Shown one piece after another: positions 50,759-59,924 of a stretch of 64,000 nt of DNA. The stretch covers positions 299,632 through 363,631 of the forward strand of contig JAIXQR010000001.1 of the NCBI GenBank assembly GCA_027485645.1, read 5' to 3'. Position numbers and translations under genes: made by a program. The stretch's first letter is position 1; each line of letters starts with the position of its first letter. Source of the stretch: a bacterium. GTDB taxonomy: Bacteria > Armatimonadota > Fimbriimonadia > Fimbriimonadales > Fimbriimonadaceae. Under the pieces are notes generated by a model that made no database searches, had not been told where the DNA came from, and worked only from the letters and a program-made list of their open reading frames with translations.

Positions 50759-51622
50759 TTATTCAGCTGGGCCGATGACGACTCTTCGGTTAGGCTCTTC
50801 GCCTTCCGAGTAAGTCGTGATGCCAGGGATGTCCTGGAGAGCCTTGTGCACGATTCGTCGCTCGAATGCTGGAAGAGCATCCAGAACGGCTTCTTCTCCG
50901 CGCTCAAGAACCTGGGCGGCGATTTCTGCCGCTTGCTTCGTAAGCTTTTCTTCTCGTCGTCGTCGCCAGTCGTTGCATTCGACGGTAGCTCGAACGCCTC
51001 GCTGGAACTTGCGGCCACCAATGATGTTGACCAGGTACTGAAGCGAGTTCAATACTTCGCCGTGCTTGCCAACGAGGTAGGACGAGTCCTTTCCATCGAG
51101 CGACAGGTTAACGTAGCGACCCTGGAGCGAGCTAATTTGTGCTTCGATTGCCAGACCGGCGTTTCCGAGCAAGCCGTTAACGAGAGCCAGGTAATCAGCT
51201 CCATCGGTTTCGGTGGCTTCGACTTCTTCGGTTTCGACAGCCTCCCCAGCTTCCACGGTTTCCGAAGTTTCGGCGACCTTAGGCTCGGCAGCCTTTTCAG
51301 GCTTTCGGCGGCCTCGTGCTGGTGTAGCCGGAGCCTCTGGCTCGGCTTCAACAACGGGCTCAGCGGCAACTTCGGCGGTTTCTGCCTTGGCAGATCGGCC
51401 TCGTCCGGCTTTCGGCTTTGCTTCTGCCTTTGGTGCTGGTGCAGCAACGGCTTCTGGCTCGGCAATGACTTCGGCAAGAACGCGATAGTTGACTTTGCCG
51501 AAGAGGCCCTTGGTTTCTTCAAGGACCTTTACGGTAACGCGGCTAGCGTCAACCCCGAGCTTGTCAGCGGCAGTTTTCTTTGCATCCTCAACGGAGCGGG
51601 CGGTCAGTTCGATAGCGGACAT
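50759..51622 (-). CDS. khpB: Jag/KhpB RNA-binding protein (Jag_N-KH-R3H)
   Basis: 287 aa. Residues ~1-50 are a Jag_N domain (ELTARSVEDAKKTAADKLGV, VLEETKGLFGKV). Residues ~55-140 are a long Ala/Glu/Pro-rich linker with basic patches. Then come a KH domain (~150-215: VNLSLDGKDSSYLVGKHGEVLNSL, with GKHG in place of GxxG) and an R3H domain (~215-285: RREEKLTKQAAEIA, FERRIVHKALQD). KhpB/Jag binds RNA and affects cell elongation, and is almost always the last gene of the rpmH-rnpA-yidD-yidC operon, as here. The linker is longer than in Firmicutes. Confidence 0.93.
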   Translation of the reverse strand: MSAIELTARSVEDAKKTAADKLGVDASRVTVKVLEETKGLFGKVNYRVLAEVIAEPEAVAAPAPKAEAKPKAGRGRSAKAETAEVAAEPVVEAEPEAPATPARGRRKPEKAAEPKVAETSETVEAGEAVETEEVEATETDGADYLALVNGLLGNAGLAIEAQISSLQGRYVNLSLDGKDSSYLVGKHGEVLNSLQYLVNIIGGRKFQRGVRATVECNDWRRRREEKLTKQAAEIAAQVLERGEEAVLDALPAFERRIVHKALQDIPGITTYSEGEEPNRRVVIGPAE

Positions 51623-51660
51623 TTAATCTCAGTAATGTACCTTGCGATTGCGCAAGATGA

Positions 51661-53091
51661 TCATTTTCGTTTTTTCGGTTTGTGCTTTGCCGGGGTGCCA
51701 GTTTTGCCGGAACCAGGAGTGATCGTAGGGGTGCTGCTTGACCCAGGGGTTGGGTTCGCACCCTGTTGAGCTTGCGCTTCCAGCATCATGTCTTGGATTC
51801 GTTTTTGCCACTTCGAGCCGAATCCGGTGGGATAGGTTCCGCCTGCGGCTGTGTTCACCCGCTGAAGCGGAGGAAGCGGCAGGTTGTAGGCGCGGAGCGA
51901 TTGGAGCGTGCTCAAAATGAGCAAGAAAATCCAGTAAAGCACGAAGGCTCCAGGGACCGGGAACCAGCCAAAGAACATCGTGACGGTGAAGAAGATCGCG
52001 ATGCCGATGCCCATGACACGCTGCTGCTTGGCCGTGCTCGGATCGTTTACCGGCTGCAACAGGGTCGAGATGACCATCATGACTCCGTAGATGATGATGA
52101 GCAACGGGTCGAGCTGACCCATGTTCGGAGCCACAAAGCCCGGAGGGAACGACTTGGCCGTGTTCGGATTGACCCAGAGGAACGTTCCGTTCTGGAACTC
52201 GAACTGGAACAGCAACATGCACTGGTAGACCGTAAGGAACAACGGTAGCTGAACCAGCGCCGGGAAGCAGCCCGCCATAGGGTTGACTCCGTACTCGCTG
52301 TAGAGTTCCATCGTCTTGCGCTGCTGCTCTTGCGGATCCTTAAACTTTTCTTTGATTTCGGCGACCAGTGGCGCGAGCTGCATCATCTGGCGGCCAAACA
52401 TCAGCTGCTTTTGGGCGAGCGGCCAAACGATGGATCGAACGATCAGCGCTAGCAAGAAGGCGGCGATCGCGTAGCTGTTTGGGTTCGACTTGCCGCCGAC
52501 CAGGTTCACCAAGAACTCGATGAAGGCATAACCGCCAGGGATGGCTCCCCAGATCAAGTCGGTTTTGCCGCGAGCCGAAATCACTTCAACCGTTCGCTTA
52601 TAAAGGTCCCGGCCCGTCCATTCCTTCCAGCCAAACCGTGTGTCGGCCGTGACGTCTGCAACCGGAATGGCGGTGTTCCACTTCGGGTCGTCGAGCAGCC
52701 GCGTTTCGTAGGGAAGCAGCAAGTGGTAGGCGTTTCGAACTCGGCCGGTGTCGTTTCGGGAGATGCCTGCCTTCAACTGAGCATCAGCGACCAAGATCGT
52801 GGCTTGCAGCTTCTCGTCGTCCGCTTCCGCCGGCGTCATCGTCTTCTTGGCGACTTGCTCATCCAACATTCGTTGGTAAACGCCCTGAAGCCGTTGCGCG
52901 GTGATGTCGTACTGCTTTTGGTTTGACTCGACGAGAGCGGCCTTGACTTCGCTTGCCGTCGTTAGCTTCTTGCCAAAGAACTCCGTCTCGTTTGTTTTGT
53001 TCTGAGGGAAGAGAAGCTGGAAGCCAAAGAACACCAGCGTCACAATGAGGAGCGTCTGGATAAAGTTGTTACGCGGTGTAGGTTGAGACAT
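51661..53091 (-). CDS. yidC: Membrane protein insertase YidC/Oxa1
   Basis: 476 aa. YidC inserts membrane proteins alone or with SecYEG. TM1 is at ~10-28 (FIQTLLIVTLVFFGFQLLF), followed by a ~180-residue periplasmic region, shorter than in Proteobacteria. The conserved core holds SIVWPLAQKQLMFGRQM, NPMAGCFPALVQLPLFLTVY, LLIIIYGVMMVISTL and the late helix FFGWFPVPGAFVLYWIFLLI. The Arg of the hydrophilic groove is in LIVRSIVWPL. The tail is Pro/Thr/Gly- then Lys-rich (KHKPKKRK), suited to ribosome contact. Confidence 0.96.
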   Translation of the reverse strand: MSQPTPRNNFIQTLLIVTLVFFGFQLLFPQNKTNETEFFGKKLTTASEVKAALVESNQKQYDITAQRLQGVYQRMLDEQVAKKTMTPAEADDEKLQATILVADAQLKAGISRNDTGRVRNAYHLLLPYETRLLDDPKWNTAIPVADVTADTRFGWKEWTGRDLYKRTVEVISARGKTDLIWGAIPGGYAFIEFLVNLVGGKSNPNSYAIAAFLLALIVRSIVWPLAQKQLMFGRQMMQLAPLVAEIKEKFKDPQEQQRKTMELYSEYGVNPMAGCFPALVQLPLFLTVYQCMLLFQFEFQNGTFLWVNPNTAKSFPPGFVAPNMGQLDPLLIIIYGVMMVISTLLQPVNDPSTAKQQRVMGIGIAIFFTVTMFFGWFPVPGAFVLYWIFLLILSTLQSLRAYNLPLPPLQRVNTAAGGTYPTGFGSKWQKRIQDMMLEAQAQQGANPTPGSSSTPTITPGSGKTGTPAKHKPKKRK

Positions 53092-53142
53092 CTCGAAATC
53101 GGCGGTTATTATTGTGATTCAAACGCGGGCTTGCTTTGGCGT

Positions 53143-53358
53143 TTATGGGACCGGATCGTGCCCGCCCGGTCGAAAAGGATGACATCGAGCGATCCGCTTG
53201 AGCCCCATCCAACTCCCTCGAACCAGTCCGTACTTCTCAATCGCTTGTCGCGCATAGCTTGAGCAACTTGGCGTGTACCGACAACTCGGCGGCAACCAAG
53301 CAAAGCCCTTCTTGTACACATCGATCAAGAAGATTCCGATTTTTCGACCGGCGTCCAT
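53143..53358 (-). CDS. yidD: Membrane protein insertion efficiency factor YidD
   Basis: 71 aa from ATG 53358. The YidD signature is complete: [16 protein letters not shown], then [22 protein letters not shown] (three Cys), [19 protein letters not shown] and GGHDPVP. It is an amphipathic, membrane-associated helper of YidC. The first 34 bases overlap the end of rnpA in another frame. The longer in-frame start (53451) would overlap rnpA by 127 bases and is not needed. Confidence 0.95.
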   Translation of the reverse strand: MDAGRKIGIFLIDVYKKGFAWLPPSCRYTPSCSSYARQAIEKYGLVRGSWMGLKRIARCHPFRPGGHDPVP

Positions 53359-53666
53359 GGGGAGGTTTCGAACAACTGACGGATATCGGCTTGGATTTCC
53401 GCAAACGAGGCGTTCGAGGCTCGCTCTGATACCAATACGATGAAGTCCCACTCGGGATTCGACGGGCCGACAAAAGGCCGTACGATCTCGCGAATTTGCC
53501 GCTTGACGTGGTTGCGCTGGGGCTTGCCGCCAAGCTTCTTTGAGGTCGCAATACCTACGAGGCCGGTACCTGGCAGCACATGAAAACGGACGAAGGCACC
53601 TGAATGCCTTCGTCCGTCTCGATAAACGGTCTCAAAACGCGCTTTGGCAGGTCCCTTTACGCGGAT
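53325..53666 (-). CDS. rnpA: RNase P protein component with apparent non-canonical start codon
   Basis: About 113 aa if translation starts at the ATC at 53664-53666. The RnpA protein supports the RNase P RNA in trimming tRNA 5' ends. Recognised parts: [20 protein letters not shown] (F-x-x-V-Y-x-x-G motif), [13 protein letters not shown] and the RNR-type motif [16 protein letters not shown]. The first ATG/GTG/TTG codon in frame is GTG 53579, which would remove the first motif and leave 84 residues. Upstream, the frame is open to a TAA at 53769-53771 but contains no ATG, GTG or TTG. ATC, inside the last codons of rpmH, is the only ATN-type near-cognate and gives a normal length. Confidence 0.85.
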   Translation of the reverse strand: MRVKGPAKARFETVYRDGRRHSGAFVRFHVLPGTGLVGIATSKKLGGKPQRNHVKRQIREIVRPFVGPSNPEWDFIVLVSERASNASFAEIQADIRQLFETSPWTPVEKSESS

Positions 53667-53791
53667 ATGCGGTGGCGGCCCTTGACTCGTCGGCGCTTCA
53701 GAACGTTCTGGCCGTCTGTCGTGCGCATGCGGACACGAAAACCGTGAGTGGTTTGTCGCTTCCGATTGTTAGGTTGAAATGTACGCTTCAT
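53657..53791 (-). CDS. rpmH: 50S ribosomal protein L34
   Basis: 44 aa, the normal length. The sequence begins [19 protein letters not shown] and ends in [13 protein letters not shown], fully diagnostic for L34. ATG 53791 is preceded by AAGGGA. It is the first gene of the rpmH-rnpA-yidD-yidC-jag operon. The last 10 bases overlap the proposed start of rnpA. No dnaA is adjacent on the upstream side. Confidence 0.97.
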   Translation of the reverse strand: MKRTFQPNNRKRQTTHGFRVRMRTTDGQNVLKRRRVKGRHRISA

Positions 53792-53837
53792 AGCAATCTA
53801 TTCCCTTGGACGCACCGCGCCCTCGAATGAACTGAGA

Positions 53838-53866
53838 ATGATACCAGATCGGAATGGCAGATTCAA
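53838..53866 (-). promoter_or_regulatory. Promoter of the rpmH operon
   Basis: On the minus strand TTGAAT (53866-53861), a 17-base spacer and TATCAT (53843-53838) form a good -35/-10 pair about 46 bases upstream of rpmH. This gene has a real leader, unlike the leaderless examples. Confidence 0.6.
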
Positions 53867-53913
53867 CCGCTTGTCGTGTGCGGTCATCCATCGCCGCTCC
53901 AACGCATCGGGAG

Positions 53914-54273
53914 CTAGCTCAATTTGACGGGCGTAGCCAACTTGAGGGCCGCCTGCAAAGCCCGGATTGCGCTCGAATCTAACCCAAACATCTTGAATGC
54001 ATCGTCCGAACCGAGTAACGCAAGCAGATTGATGTGCTGCCGGAGCGACCATAGCTCTTTCGCCAAGCGAACTTGCTCGGATTTCTCCAATGCATCCCAT
54101 CCGCGTTCGAGGCGGCGGGCACTTGCTTGCAGCCGGTGCTTCACCGACTTCGCCTCGGCATCTGCTTTCCGGGTCCAGTTGTTCCAAGACCGCTGCAGGT
54201 GCGACAGATCCGGCTGCGCCATGGCCGCGCTTGCCAGAATCATCGCCATCAACCCGGTTGCGATCAACTTCAT
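53914..54273 (-). CDS. Small secreted helical protein
   Basis: 119 aa. A signal peptide (LIATGLMAMILASAAMAQ) is followed by a Lys/Arg/Ala-rich helical region (AKSVKHRLQASARRLERGWD, VRLAKELWSLRQHINLLALL). It begins two bases after the leuC stop, so it is probably cotranscribed, although no functional link is evident. No family is recognised. Confidence 0.6.
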   Translation of the reverse strand: MKLIATGLMAMILASAAMAQPDLSHLQRSWNNWTRKADAEAKSVKHRLQASARRLERGWDALEKSEQVRLAKELWSLRQHINLLALLGSDDAFKMFGLDSSAIRALQAALKLATPVKLS

Positions 54274-54275
54274 GC

Positions 54276-55664
54276 TTAGCCCAAATACTCTCGCGGATCG
54301 GCGAGTTTGCCTTTCAAAGCCGTCGCCGCGGCGGTGATCGGCGAAACCAGGTGGGTTCGAGAGCCCGGCCCTTGGCGACCTTCGTAAGGTCGATTGCTCG
54401 TCGATGCGCTGCGCTCACCTGGTCGCAAGATATCTCCGTTCATGCCCAGGCACATCGAGCAACCGGCGAAGTGCCACTCAAATCCTGCATCGGTGAACAC
54501 GTTTTGGAGCCCTTCTTGTTCGGCTAGCTTCTTCACTGCTTCACTTCCTGGAACTACCATTGCCCGCACTCCCGACGCCACCTTTCGGCCCCGCACCAAC
54601 GCGGCAGCTTCCCGGAGGTCTTCAATTCGCGAGTTGGTGCAAGAACCAATAAACACTGTATGAATATCCAACTCCGAGACTGGCGTTCCGGGCTTTAGTC
54701 CCATGTATCGCTGTGCTCGCTCTTCGGCTGAGTCTTTTGGCTCGGGCACGGCTTCCGAAATGTCCACCGTCATGGCGGGGGTTGTTCCCCAACTCACTTG
54801 GGGCGAAAGGGTCGTCGCGTCTAGGTGCTCAGATCGGTCGAAATGCCCACCTTCGTCAGTACGAAGTCCGGCGACTTGGCTCTTGAGCAGCTCGAAATCG
54901 GCGCCTTTCGGCGCAAACGGGCGATCTTCCGCCGAGATGAAGTCCATAGTGGTGGCATCAGGCGCGATCATTCCGGCGCGGGCCCCCATTTCGATGCTCA
55001 TGTTGCAAATCGTCATACGTCCGCTCATCGAGAGCGCTTCTATCGTGCTTCCGCGGTATTCGACCACGTAGCCCGTTCCGCCGCTCGCGCCGAGCTTTCG
55101 AATGATCGCGAGAATCACATCCTTCGCCGTCACTCCAAGCGGCAGTTCGCCGTTCACTTCGATGCTCAGGCTCTTTGGCTTGCTAGGTGCGCGCAATGTC
55201 TGAGTCGCGAGCACGTGCTCAACCTCGCTTGTTCCGATGCCAAAGGCCAGCGCGCCGAATGCGCCGTGAGTGCTGGTGTGGCTGTCGCCGCAGACGATCG
55301 TCAGTCCGGGCAAGGTGATTCCGAGTTGGGGGCCGATGACGTGAACGATGCCCTGTCGGTCTTCTTTGTAGCCAAACAGCGGAATCCCGAACTCTTGCGT
55401 ATTGCGCGCGAGGGCAGCAAGCTGTTTGCCGCTCACGGTTGACTCGTCAATCGGACGACCATCGGTTGGCACGTTGTGGTCCACCGTCGCGAAGGTCAAA
55501 TCGGTTCGGCGCACCGTCCGGCCGTGTTCCCGAAGACCATCAAACGCCTGCGGCGAGGTGACTTCGTGAACCAGATGGCGGTCGATATAGAGCAAAACGC
55601 CTCCGTCGGGCAGCTCCGATACCACGTGCTGATCCCAAACCTTATCGAAAAGCGTCTTCGCCAT
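54276..55664 (-). CDS. leuC: 3-isopropylmalate dehydratase large subunit
   Basis: 462 aa from ATG 55664. LeuC with LeuD isomerises 2- to 3-isopropylmalate in leucine synthesis using a 4Fe-4S cluster. Seen: [15 protein letters not shown] at the start, [26 protein letters not shown] (first cluster Cys region), [17 protein letters not shown] and [10 protein letters not shown] with the remaining cluster cysteines, and [11 protein letters not shown]. All ligands are present. TACAAT ends six bases before the ATG. No leuD lies next to it, which is unusual because leuCD normally pair. Confidence 0.95.
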   Translation of the reverse strand: MAKTLFDKVWDQHVVSELPDGGVLLYIDRHLVHEVTSPQAFDGLREHGRTVRRTDLTFATVDHNVPTDGRPIDESTVSGKQLAALARNTQEFGIPLFGYKEDRQGIVHVIGPQLGITLPGLTIVCGDSHTSTHGAFGALAFGIGTSEVEHVLATQTLRAPSKPKSLSIEVNGELPLGVTAKDVILAIIRKLGASGGTGYVVEYRGSTIEALSMSGRMTICNMSIEMGARAGMIAPDATTMDFISAEDRPFAPKGADFELLKSQVAGLRTDEGGHFDRSEHLDATTLSPQVSWGTTPAMTVDISEAVPEPKDSAEERAQRYMGLKPGTPVSELDIHTVFIGSCTNSRIEDLREAAALVRGRKVASGVRAMVVPGSEAVKKLAEQEGLQNVFTDAGFEWHFAGCSMCLGMNGDILRPGERSASTSNRPYEGRQGPGSRTHLVSPITAAATALKGKLADPREYLG

Positions 55665-55670
55665 GCCCAG

Positions 55671-55676
55671 ATTGTA
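55671..55676 (-). promoter_or_regulatory. -10 element of a leaderless promoter for leuC
   Basis: TACAAT on the minus strand, a 6-base spacer (CTGGGC) and ATG 55664. It shares a 42-base divergent region with the C45 hydrolase gene. Confidence 0.6.
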
Positions 55677-55690
55677 ATCAAGATCGTCGC

Positions 55691-55696
55691 TATACT
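55691..55696 (+). promoter_or_regulatory. -10 element for the C45 hydrolase gene
   Basis: TATACT lies ten bases before ATG 55707, implying a leader of only a few bases. Confidence 0.5.
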
Positions 55697-55706
55697 TCTT
55701 AAGGTT

Positions 55707-57008
55707 ATGCCTTCGTTTCTGGCCCTTCTCATCACCCCCGCGCTCGTTTTCTCCGGAGTGCAGGCTCCCGATGCAGATCGGCTGAAAGGTTCTAGCCGCA
55801 AAGAGGAAGCGGGCTGGGTTCAGATCACCCTGAGAGGCGAACCGAAAAACATCGGCTATCAGCTCGGATATCTCGGCTCGGCGGAAATCTTGGACGCCCA
55901 CACCGTCGTTCGCTCGAGCGTAAAGGGCAGCACCGGAAAGGACTGGGAATGGTTCCGGACCGAAGCCCAACGAATGTTCTGGGACAAGCTCGACAAGGAA
56001 TACCAAGACGAGATTGACGGACAAGTTGAAGGACTAAAGGCAAAGAACGTCAACCTCGACCGCTGGGACGTGCTCGCATACAACGCCCATATCGAACTGG
56101 AGGGCTACTACTGGCCCTGGCTAAATTCAAAGGCCAGCACCAAAGAATCGTGCTCCGCCTTCGTTGCGACGGGCAAAGCGACCAAGGATGGAAAACCGGT
56201 CATCGGCCACAACATGTGGTGGGACTACCTTGTCGGTCAACGCTTTAACTTCGCCCTGGACATCCAACCGACGAAGGGACATCGGGTCGTGATGGACGCC
56301 CTGCCTGGATTTATCCACTCAGGCACCGATTTCGCCATCACCTCTGCTGGACTGATGATCTGCGAAACCACGCTCCCCGGCTTCTTTGGCTTCGATCCAG
56401 AAGGGATTCCCGAGTTTGTCCGAATGCGAAAAGCCACCCAGTACGCCAAGAACATCGACGAATGGGTCGGCATTATGAAGGTTGGCAACAACGGCGGCTA
56501 CGCCAACACCTGGCTCCTCGCCGACATCAATACCAACGAGATCGGCAAGCTTGAACTCGGTCTCAAGAACGTGGTCTTCACCCGATCCAAAGACGGCTAC
56601 TTCGTCGGTGCGAACTTCTGCGAGGACCCGAAACTGACGGCTGAAGAGATTCGCGGCTGGAACCCAGATCCGAAAAGAAATGGCTCCCTGCGAAGAAAAG
56701 CTCGTTGGGAATCTTTGCTGACCAAAAACACCGGGCTGGTCGATGACCTGCTTGGACGAGAATTCCTGTCGGACACCTACGATGAAGTTCTTGACCGCAA
56801 AGGAGCTTCCGGCAGCACTCTCTGTGGCCGCGGCGCCTTCGGTGGCGCAGTCAACGCTAAGGTGGCCAACGCCGAACTCGGCCGAAAACTCTCGTACTGG
56901 GGCCGCATGGGCTGCACCGACGGCTCGCCGATCACCTTCAACTCCACCCGCCCGAAGGGTCTGAAAGACATGCCCACAATGCCTTGGCTGTTAATTCAAA
57001 ATAAATAG
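55707..57008 (+). CDS. Secreted C45-family (acyl-transferase/phospholipase B-like) Ntn hydrolase
   Basis: 433 aa from ATG 55707, where a signal peptide begins ([17 protein letters not shown]). A ~120-residue pro-region ([35 protein letters not shown]) precedes the likely autocleavage point at [20 protein letters not shown]. Cys would then be the N-terminal nucleophile of the C45/phospholipase-B-like fold. [21 protein letters not shown] and [13 protein letters not shown] follow as the Ntn core. Family members cleave or transfer acyl groups on amides. The substrate is unknown. Confidence 0.82.
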   Translation: MPSFLALLITPALVFSGVQAPDADRLKGSSRKEEAGWVQITLRGEPKNIGYQLGYLGSAEILDAHTVVRSSVKGSTGKDWEWFRTEAQRMFWDKLDKEYQDEIDGQVEGLKAKNVNLDRWDVLAYNAHIELEGYYWPWLNSKASTKESCSAFVATGKATKDGKPVIGHNMWWDYLVGQRFNFALDIQPTKGHRVVMDALPGFIHSGTDFAITSAGLMICETTLPGFFGFDPEGIPEFVRMRKATQYAKNIDEWVGIMKVGNNGGYANTWLLADINTNEIGKLELGLKNVVFTRSKDGYFVGANFCEDPKLTAEEIRGWNPDPKRNGSLRRKARWESLLTKNTGLVDDLLGREFLSDTYDEVLDRKGASGSTLCGRGAFGGAVNAKVANAELGRKLSYWGRMGCTDGSPITFNSTRPKGLKDMPTMPWLLIQNK

Positions 57009-57047
57009 TCAACAGGTTCATTTAGTTGTGTTAGACTTGCGGATGTG

Positions 57048-58661
57048 ATGAAATTCCGCCAGTCGGTCCCCTTCCTAATATTTGCTTCCGCTCTGTTAAC
57101 GGGTTGTGGAGGAGATGGCGGTGGAGGCGAAGCAGCTTCGACGACCGCTTTTCCAACGCTATCCATCGACTGGGGTGCGCGCACTCGCTTGATCACGGCT
57201 CCATCTTCGGCGCTGTCCGCCAAGATCATCATCCGAAATGCGAAGGAAGGCAACGGAGATTTCGTTTGGGTTATCAACCGCGAAGATTCGCTTGCGGCAT
57301 TCAAAAGGACCTACACGTCCAGCACTCGCGCCTTGACCGGCGATTGGACCGTGAAGGTTGAGCTTTTCGGGGAACGAGATGGCGGTGGCGCAATCGTCGG
57401 CGAAGGTGTCGCTAACGTAAAGCTCGCCTCCAACGGGCAGTTTCAGGATTCGACCGGAAAGCCAATCCCTGGAATTAGTACGGTCGGAAAAATCACAAGT
57501 GCCTACATCGGAACGGGATACACAGTGTATGAGAACGCTCTGATCCCACTAGAGGCGGTTGCAGCTAACGAACTGAACCAAATTGTCCCAGTTACGCCGG
57601 GATCGATCCGGTTCACGCAGGTATCCGGAGCAGGCAAGGTGAGCGTTAGTGCAGACGGAATTGCAACTGGCATCACCCCGGGAACCGCTACGGTAACAGC
57701 AACCATTGATGGGAAAACAAGCACCACGGGAACCGTTACCTGCATTCCAAGACCATCTGATTACATTCGCACTCTGAACTTCAAAGCGGGAGATGCGGTT
57801 GCGGATCCGGCCGGGGAATCTATCCTTGTCTCGGAAACTGATAAGAATCGAGTTGTCCGAATCAACCTGGAGACCGGGGCAATCACCGTTGTTCGCACGC
57901 TACCTTTCAGCCCGAGGAGCCTTGCGCTGACCGCCGATGGGGCGTTCCTTTACGTCGGGTCCGGATCAAGTGCGGTGGTTGCGAAAATTCAGCTTTCGAA
58001 CAACCAGGTTGTCTCCCAGTTCACGTTTAGCACGCAAGGCGGCATTACCTGCGGCCCGATGAAAGTGAGTCCTGCGAATGGAAATCTAGTCGCGGTCACT
58101 CCAAAGACCGCGTTTAGCCCAAGCACCGATCAGGTCCAGCTATTTAATAACGGCACCGCCCTTCCAGATCGACTGTTCGGCGATTGCACCTCCATGGTCT
58201 TCAGCGCGGATGGTAAGTACCTGTACCGATACTCCGGCGAATCGACCGGATTCGGACTTGCCAGAGCCACGGTCACCGCCACGGGACTGACGCAGGATGT
58301 TTCCAAGTCCAGCGTGTTCAGCTCCTTTGGCGTCTACATCACACTTGTGAACGGTCAGTTGTTTGGCTCGACCGGACAGTATTTCGACAGCAACACCCTC
58401 AACGTATCGCGTTCGCTCTCGACGCCGTTGGGTTCCTCACGGAACTTCCTCGTCGATACCGCCGCCGACCGGTACTTGTCACTCTCGAGTTCTGGCGACA
58501 ACATCTATCTCCAGAGGCTCAGCGACGGCGCTACACTTTTGAACCTCTCAGGAACCGGCATGTCTGCTGGAGTCGGTATCCCGGTCGGATCTAAGCGATT
58601 CGTCACTTGGGGCGGAGACAACCTGTACATCATCAAGCCCCTTCCCGAAGTCTTGCCGTAA
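57048..58661 (+). CDS. Lipoprotein with Ig-like (BIG2) domain and beta-propeller
   Basis: 537 aa from ATG 57048 (GTG 57045 also possible). The signal peptide ends in lipobox LLTGC, then GGDGGGG. Residues ~150-240 hold a bacterial Ig-like domain (IVPVTPGSIRFTQVSGAG, GIATGITPGTATVTAT). Residues ~245-530 carry propeller-type repeats (DPAGESILVSETDKNRVVRI, PRSLALTADGAFLYVGSG, SMVFSADGKYLYRYSG). It is likely an envelope-anchored ligand-binding or adhesin-like protein. A strong terminator follows. Confidence 0.75.
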   Translation: MKFRQSVPFLIFASALLTGCGGDGGGGEAASTTAFPTLSIDWGARTRLITAPSSALSAKIIIRNAKEGNGDFVWVINREDSLAAFKRTYTSSTRALTGDWTVKVELFGERDGGGAIVGEGVANVKLASNGQFQDSTGKPIPGISTVGKITSAYIGTGYTVYENALIPLEAVAANELNQIVPVTPGSIRFTQVSGAGKVSVSADGIATGITPGTATVTATIDGKTSTTGTVTCIPRPSDYIRTLNFKAGDAVADPAGESILVSETDKNRVVRINLETGAITVVRTLPFSPRSLALTADGAFLYVGSGSSAVVAKIQLSNNQVVSQFTFSTQGGITCGPMKVSPANGNLVAVTPKTAFSPSTDQVQLFNNGTALPDRLFGDCTSMVFSADGKYLYRYSGESTGFGLARATVTATGLTQDVSKSSVFSSFGVYITLVNGQLFGSTGQYFDSNTLNVSRSLSTPLGSSRNFLVDTAADRYLSLSSSGDNIYLQRLSDGATLLNLSGTGMSAGVGIPVGSKRFVTWGGDNLYIIKPLPEVLP

Positions 58662-58676
58662 ACGACCAATCAAAAC

Positions 58677-58704
58677 GGGTCCTGCAATCGCAGGACCCTT
58701 TTTT
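58677..58704 (+). terminator. Rho-independent terminator
   Basis: GGGTCCTGC-AATC-GCAGGACCC followed by six T's, 16 bases after the lipoprotein stop: a textbook intrinsic terminator. Confidence 0.95.
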
Positions 58705-58706
58705 GT

Positions 58707-59924
58707 TTACCGATACTGTTTCGGCAGCTGCAGAACTTGCGGGTGGAAGTAGTCCACCTCGATGATGTACGACGGTAGCCGAAATCCGGCCTGGCGGTCG
58801 TTCCAGCGACATTCGCGACTTAGGATCGAGAGTCGATTCTCAGCCCCCAAGGATGTCCGCAGGTTGTTCGGTTCGGACTTGTCCCAGTTCGTAAAGTTCC
58901 AGAGCTCGCCGGTGATCCATTTCCAGCCTTCGCTGGAGGACTTTCGAGAGGAAGGGCAGTAGCCTCCCAGCCACGGGCCCTCGATTGGGGTTTCGAGCGA
59001 GAAGTAGTTTCGCGAATCGACGAGTTCCGCAATGAACTTCTGCTCATCGGCGCTCGTGATCGTGGCCAGGTGTCCGCCTTCCGATTCGGCGATGATTTCC
59101 GCATCTTGCCAGGAGATGCCGCTTTTCGCTGTGATTGCTTTGTACCAATGCCCATTTCCGGCCCACTGAACAAAGCCGCGCTCCGAAAGTGTTGGATCGT
59201 ATTTGGTTTTCATCTGTGCCCCAACGGTGCTTTCGTACACCACCGTGACGGGCAGCTCGCGTTTCGTTTTCGAAGCCGTAATGTCGAGAACGAAGTTCGT
59301 TTGGAAGGGCAATTTCACCCCGACCTGCTTGACCGGCTCGCCCAGCGAAACCGGTAACTGTAGCTTCAGTTGGTTGCCAAGGCGATCGATATTGCTTGTG
59401 TTGATCAAGCTTCCTTCGCTCAAATCATAGGCCGCTTGGAAGCCCGGAAACTGGGAGCGGCGAGCACTCCCGCCAAAGTAGTCGGTGTCTTCGGCGTTCA
59501 CCGCAACGAGGCTGAGTTTCTCGGCATCGGTGCTGGTGCTCAAGGAAAACTCCGGTGCCTCGGTCTCGATCCCCAACAGCTTTGCTGGCGCGGTGACATT
59601 CACGAACTTGGGAAAATTCTCTTCGCTTAGGGTCAGCTTGAACGACGCGTTCGGCTCGGACAACGACATCCAAGTCCCGTCCGGAAGGATCTTTCTAAGT
59701 TCCTCCATCGTCGCGGCCGTGAACTGGTGTTCCCCCGGCGGCAGTACTTCCAACTTGCCTGGCCGTTTGAGCGTCGCCGCATTGCGGATCGTTACCGTGT
59801 ATGGCCGCAGTTTCGCGAGGAAGAGATTTGCATCAACATCCTGAACCGCTCGGCGGTTGACGTTGATATTCACCCAGGCAGGCGCAGCATCAATGTAGTG
59901 TGCCGCTACAGAAAGCAGGGTCAT
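58707..59924 (-). CDS. C-type lectin-like domain protein
   Basis: 405 aa. Residues ~1-260 are beta-rich with no clear signal peptide (MTLLSVAAHYIDAAPAWVN). They include a possible PEGA-like part (LRPYTVTIRNAATLKRPGKL) and a middle domain of unknown type. Residues ~265-395 are a C-type lectin-like fold: GNGHWYKAITAKSGISWQDA, AESEGGHLATITSADEQKFI, WLGGYC, NWDKSEPNN (EPN sugar-type motif) and WNDRQAGFRLPSYIIEV. The start overlaps the stop of the zinc-ribbon membrane protein by four bases. It may be anchored or presented through that partner. Confidence 0.78.
   Translation of the reverse strand: MTLLSVAAHYIDAAPAWVNINVNRRAVQDVDANLFLAKLRPYTVTIRNAATLKRPGKLEVLPPGEHQFTAATMEELRKILPDGTWMSLSEPNASFKLTLSEENFPKFVNVTAPAKLLGIETEAPEFSLSTSTDAEKLSLVAVNAEDTDYFGGSARRSQFPGFQAAYDLSEGSLINTSNIDRLGNQLKLQLPVSLGEPVKQVGVKLPFQTNFVLDITASKTKRELPVTVVYESTVGAQMKTKYDPTLSERGFVQWAGNGHWYKAITAKSGISWQDAEIIAESEGGHLATITSADEQKFIAELVDSRNYFSLETPIEGPWLGGYCPSSRKSSSEGWKWITGELWNFTNWDKSEPNNLRTSLGAENRLSILSRECRWNDRQAGFRLPSYIIEVDYFHPQVLQLPKQYR

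Noticed and set aside
50846..51769. 307-codon plus-strand frame opposite jag/khpB
   Set aside because: Its Phe/Gly/Ser-rich pattern is the mirror of the Ala/Glu-rich linker codons of khpB.
53325..53579. 84-residue rnpA starting at GTG 53579
   Set aside because: It would cut off the conserved N-terminal RnpA motif, which is encoded in the same frame just upstream.
53792..53913. Possible replication origin next to rpmH
   Set aside because: No dnaA gene, no cluster of DnaA boxes and no A/T-rich stretch is visible; only a promoter is supported.
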